This document shows positions 63,700-64,000 of a stretch of DNA of 64,000 bases, one piece after another; position 1 is the first letter of the stretch, and each line of letters opens with the position of its first letter. Source of the DNA: Caprella mutica. Its lineage: Eukaryota > Arthropoda > Malacostraca > Amphipoda > Caprellidae. The DNA lies in the NCBI GenBank assembly GCA_947561585.1, contig CANNZV010001045.1:1-64000 (forward strand), read 5' to 3'. Under the pieces are notes generated by a model. The model was given only the letters and a program-made list of their open reading frames with translations, was not told where the DNA came from and did not search any database. The translations under genes and the position numbers were made by a program.

Positions 63700-64000
63700 G
63701 AAGCGTAATTAATTACACAAATCATTAATAAATTGGCTATTAATTAGCAACACAAACCATTCATCAACTAACTTTTAACACGTTTCCATCAATTGTCAGA
63801 TGCACAATAATGCTCCCACTGCGATTCTATATATATGCAAAATGCATTAACTCCAGTGCCTGTATGGCTGTCGTCATGAGAGGTTGTGCTATGCTCTTCT
63901 CATATCGTTTATTAATACCTAGTAAAACTAAATGGTGACCATCTGTAGGTCTCTTCGCATTTGATTTTATAAATTATTTAATGTATAAAAAAGACTAGGG
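63700..64000. other. U2SURP intron to window edge
   Basis: I see no exon in the last 300 bases. Confidence 0.5.

Overview
This is AT-rich eukaryotic DNA with spliced genes, very large introns, many minisatellites and many DNA-transposon and LINE remnants. It is most likely from an arthropod. The coding exons fit an insect (an SR140/U2SURP orthologue and a CLIP-like type II membrane protein), and a hemipteran is only a guess. I see no prokaryotic gene organisation. Almost all of the long open frames here are minisatellites that happen to lack stop codons.

Three protein genes are supported, all on the minus strand and all incomplete. (1) At the right edge are six coding exons (63687 down to 57645) of the C-terminal part of U2SURP/SR140, a U2 snRNP-associated splicing factor. 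They give 355 residues in perfect phase, ending at a TAG stop, with a probable poly(A) signal near 57306. (2) In the left third are three phase-1 exons (21904-21154, 20171-19989, 7766-7254) of a type II membrane protein with a six-cysteine CLIP-like module. This is probably the N-terminal half of a filzig/stubble-like serine protease; its catalytic exons would lie beyond position 1. Its second intron is 12.2 kb and consists mostly of repeats. (3) At 48965-48584 is the first exon of an unrecognised secreted protein.

Mobile elements: a CR1-like LINE remnant (1-2190, minus), two mariner-type transposase remnants (9.5-10.3 kb plus; 43.4-44.1 kb minus), a Tc1-like remnant (23.7-24.6 kb minus), five copies of a 541-573 bp piggyBac-type MITE with TTAA target duplications, several TA-duplicating MITE families, four Helitron-like fragments ending in CTRRT, and a 3.6 kb TIR element inserted cleanly into a minisatellite at 34783-38414. 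One MITE with a 9 bp target duplication sits in the U2SURP 3' UTR.

About 20 tandem arrays occupy roughly 15 kb. Several carry one regulatory or structural motif per unit: 24 extra 5' splice sites at exact 21 bp spacing in U2SURP (62452-62956), 33 CACGTG E-boxes at 24 bp spacing (28.9-29.7 kb), more than 20 CCAAT boxes with CT runs (55.6-56.6 kb), about 60 hairpins (31.0-32.8 kb), GATA motifs (44.3-44.7 kb) and p53-like half-sites (39.4-40.5 kb). The splice-donor array, inside the gene of a splicing factor, is the most notable observation. There are two assembly gaps (17347-18258 and 41746-41769).
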